This document shows, piece after piece, positions 5,521 to 6,050 of a stretch of 6,050 bases of DNA. Position numbers and translations under genes: made by a program. How positions within the stretch are numbered: the stretch's first letter is position 1; each line of letters opens with the position of its first letter. The notes beneath the pieces were generated by a model, which saw only the letters and a program-made list of their open reading frames with translations, was not told the origin of the DNA and did no database searches. Origin of the DNA: Caryophanales bacterium UBA1231 (lineage in GTDB: Bacteria; Bacillota_I; Bacilli_A; ML615J-28; CAG-313); contig DBWT01000079.1 of the NCBI GenBank assembly GCA_002309035.1, positions 5,516 to 11,565 of the forward strand. Reading direction: 5' to 3'.

Positions 5521-6050
5521 ATGTCAACTATCACAAAACTAAATAATCTTAAAACATCAAGTGATTATGGTCGTAATTATATTGAGGCTAATCCTAAATA
5601 TGATGCCATGACGAGATGGAAAAATAAAAAAGTCATCGAAGCTATTACGCTTTTTGATGGCTTTAATACTAATTTTCTAAAAACCAATTTACCATTTGAA
5701 AAGTTAGATAATGGAATACTAATTAGAACTAACACTGATTGTAAATTAAGAGAATATCGTAATGCTGTTCGTTTTAATTTAACTCTCAATAATCTTGATT
5801 TAACAAATTTCAATCGAATTAGATTAAAAGTTAGAATTAATGCGACTGGACATCGTAATTTTTATACACATCTTTCCCTTTATAGTGAAGGCCTCCCATA
5901 TACAAATGCATCAAGTATTAAAACAAATTGTGATGAAGAAATCTTATTTGAACTAGCAAATGTCAAAAAAGATCAAGTATCATCAATTGCTTTTGATGTT
6001 TTTCTTATGGGTACACCAATTGATGCATTACCATATATTGAGATTATTCT
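5521..6050 (+). CDS. Unrecognised protein, N-terminal 176 residues (3' end outside window)
   Basis: The frame opens at ATG 5521 and stays open to the window end, giving 176 whole codons. The start is well supported: GAGGAA (5510-5515), formed by the last two sense codons of nadE, lies five bases upstream, and only AT separates the nadE TAG from this ATG. The two genes are therefore probably co-transcribed and coupled. There is no signal peptide or membrane segment. From about residue 40, alternating hydrophobic strands (ITLFDGF, NGILIRTN, AVRFNLTL, RIRLKVRI, SIAFDVFL, PYIEIIL) with basic and aromatic turns suggest a beta-sandwich, of the jelly-roll type often seen as a carbohydrate-binding or accessory domain in front of a catalytic domain. 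That is a fold impression only; I do not recognise the family and assign no function. Confidence 0.75.
   Translation, partial: MSTITKLNNLKTSSDYGRNYIEANPKYDAMTRWKNKKVIEAITLFDGFNTNFLKTNLPFEKLDNGILIRTNTDCKLREYRNAVRFNLTLNNLDLTNFNRIRLKVRINATGHRNFYTHLSLYSEGLPYTNASSIKTNCDEEILFELANVKKDQVSSIAFDVFLMGTPIDALPYIEII

Noticed and set aside
1..6050. Mycoplasma-type code with TGA as tryptophan
   Set aside because: All genes read through without internal TGA and use TGG for Trp; the absence of TGA stops among six genes is too small a sample.

Overview
This is a low-G+C (about one third by eye), tightly packed stretch from what looks like a Bacillota or Mycoplasmatota-like bacterium. The pointers are A/T-rich codon choice, strong purine-rich Shine-Dalgarno sites, a KtrAB-type potassium uptake pair and a short ammonia-dependent NAD synthetase. 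Tryptophan is TGG and no reading frame needs TGA as a sense codon, so the standard bacterial code fits. All six complete stop codons visible are TAA or TAG. I cannot assign a genus.

Left block (1-2630, + strand): three translationally coupled genes. They are the C-terminal part of a radical SAM/SPASM-type enzyme, a signal-peptide-bearing membrane protein whose tail ends in an uninterrupted (Cys-Ala)x5-Gly-Gly-Gly-Arg-Ala-Gly-Cys block, and a short DUF362-family protein. The stop of the first abuts the ATG of the second, and the second and third overlap by one base (TAATG). This is the most unusual part of the window. A radical SAM enzyme co-translated with a protein carrying a dense cysteine repeat suggests post-translational modification or metal-cluster loading of that tail. 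That is inference; I know of no demonstrated function.

Middle block (2674-4655, - strand): ktrB-like then ktrA-like genes, overlapping by one base. They encode the membrane channel and the cytosolic RCK regulatory subunit of a K+ uptake system. A near-consensus promoter with a very short leader precedes them. They converge on the left block, and one hairpin (2635-2670) appears to terminate both transcripts.

Right block (4781-6050, + strand): a divergent transcript with nadE (ammonia-dependent NAD+ synthetase), followed two bases later by the start of an unrecognised gene cut by the window end. The roughly 125-bp ktrB-nadE gap holds both promoters and an imperfect dyad overlapping the ktrB -35 box. 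No RNA genes, mobile elements or CRISPR arrays were seen, and no gene-free stretch exceeds 300 bases.
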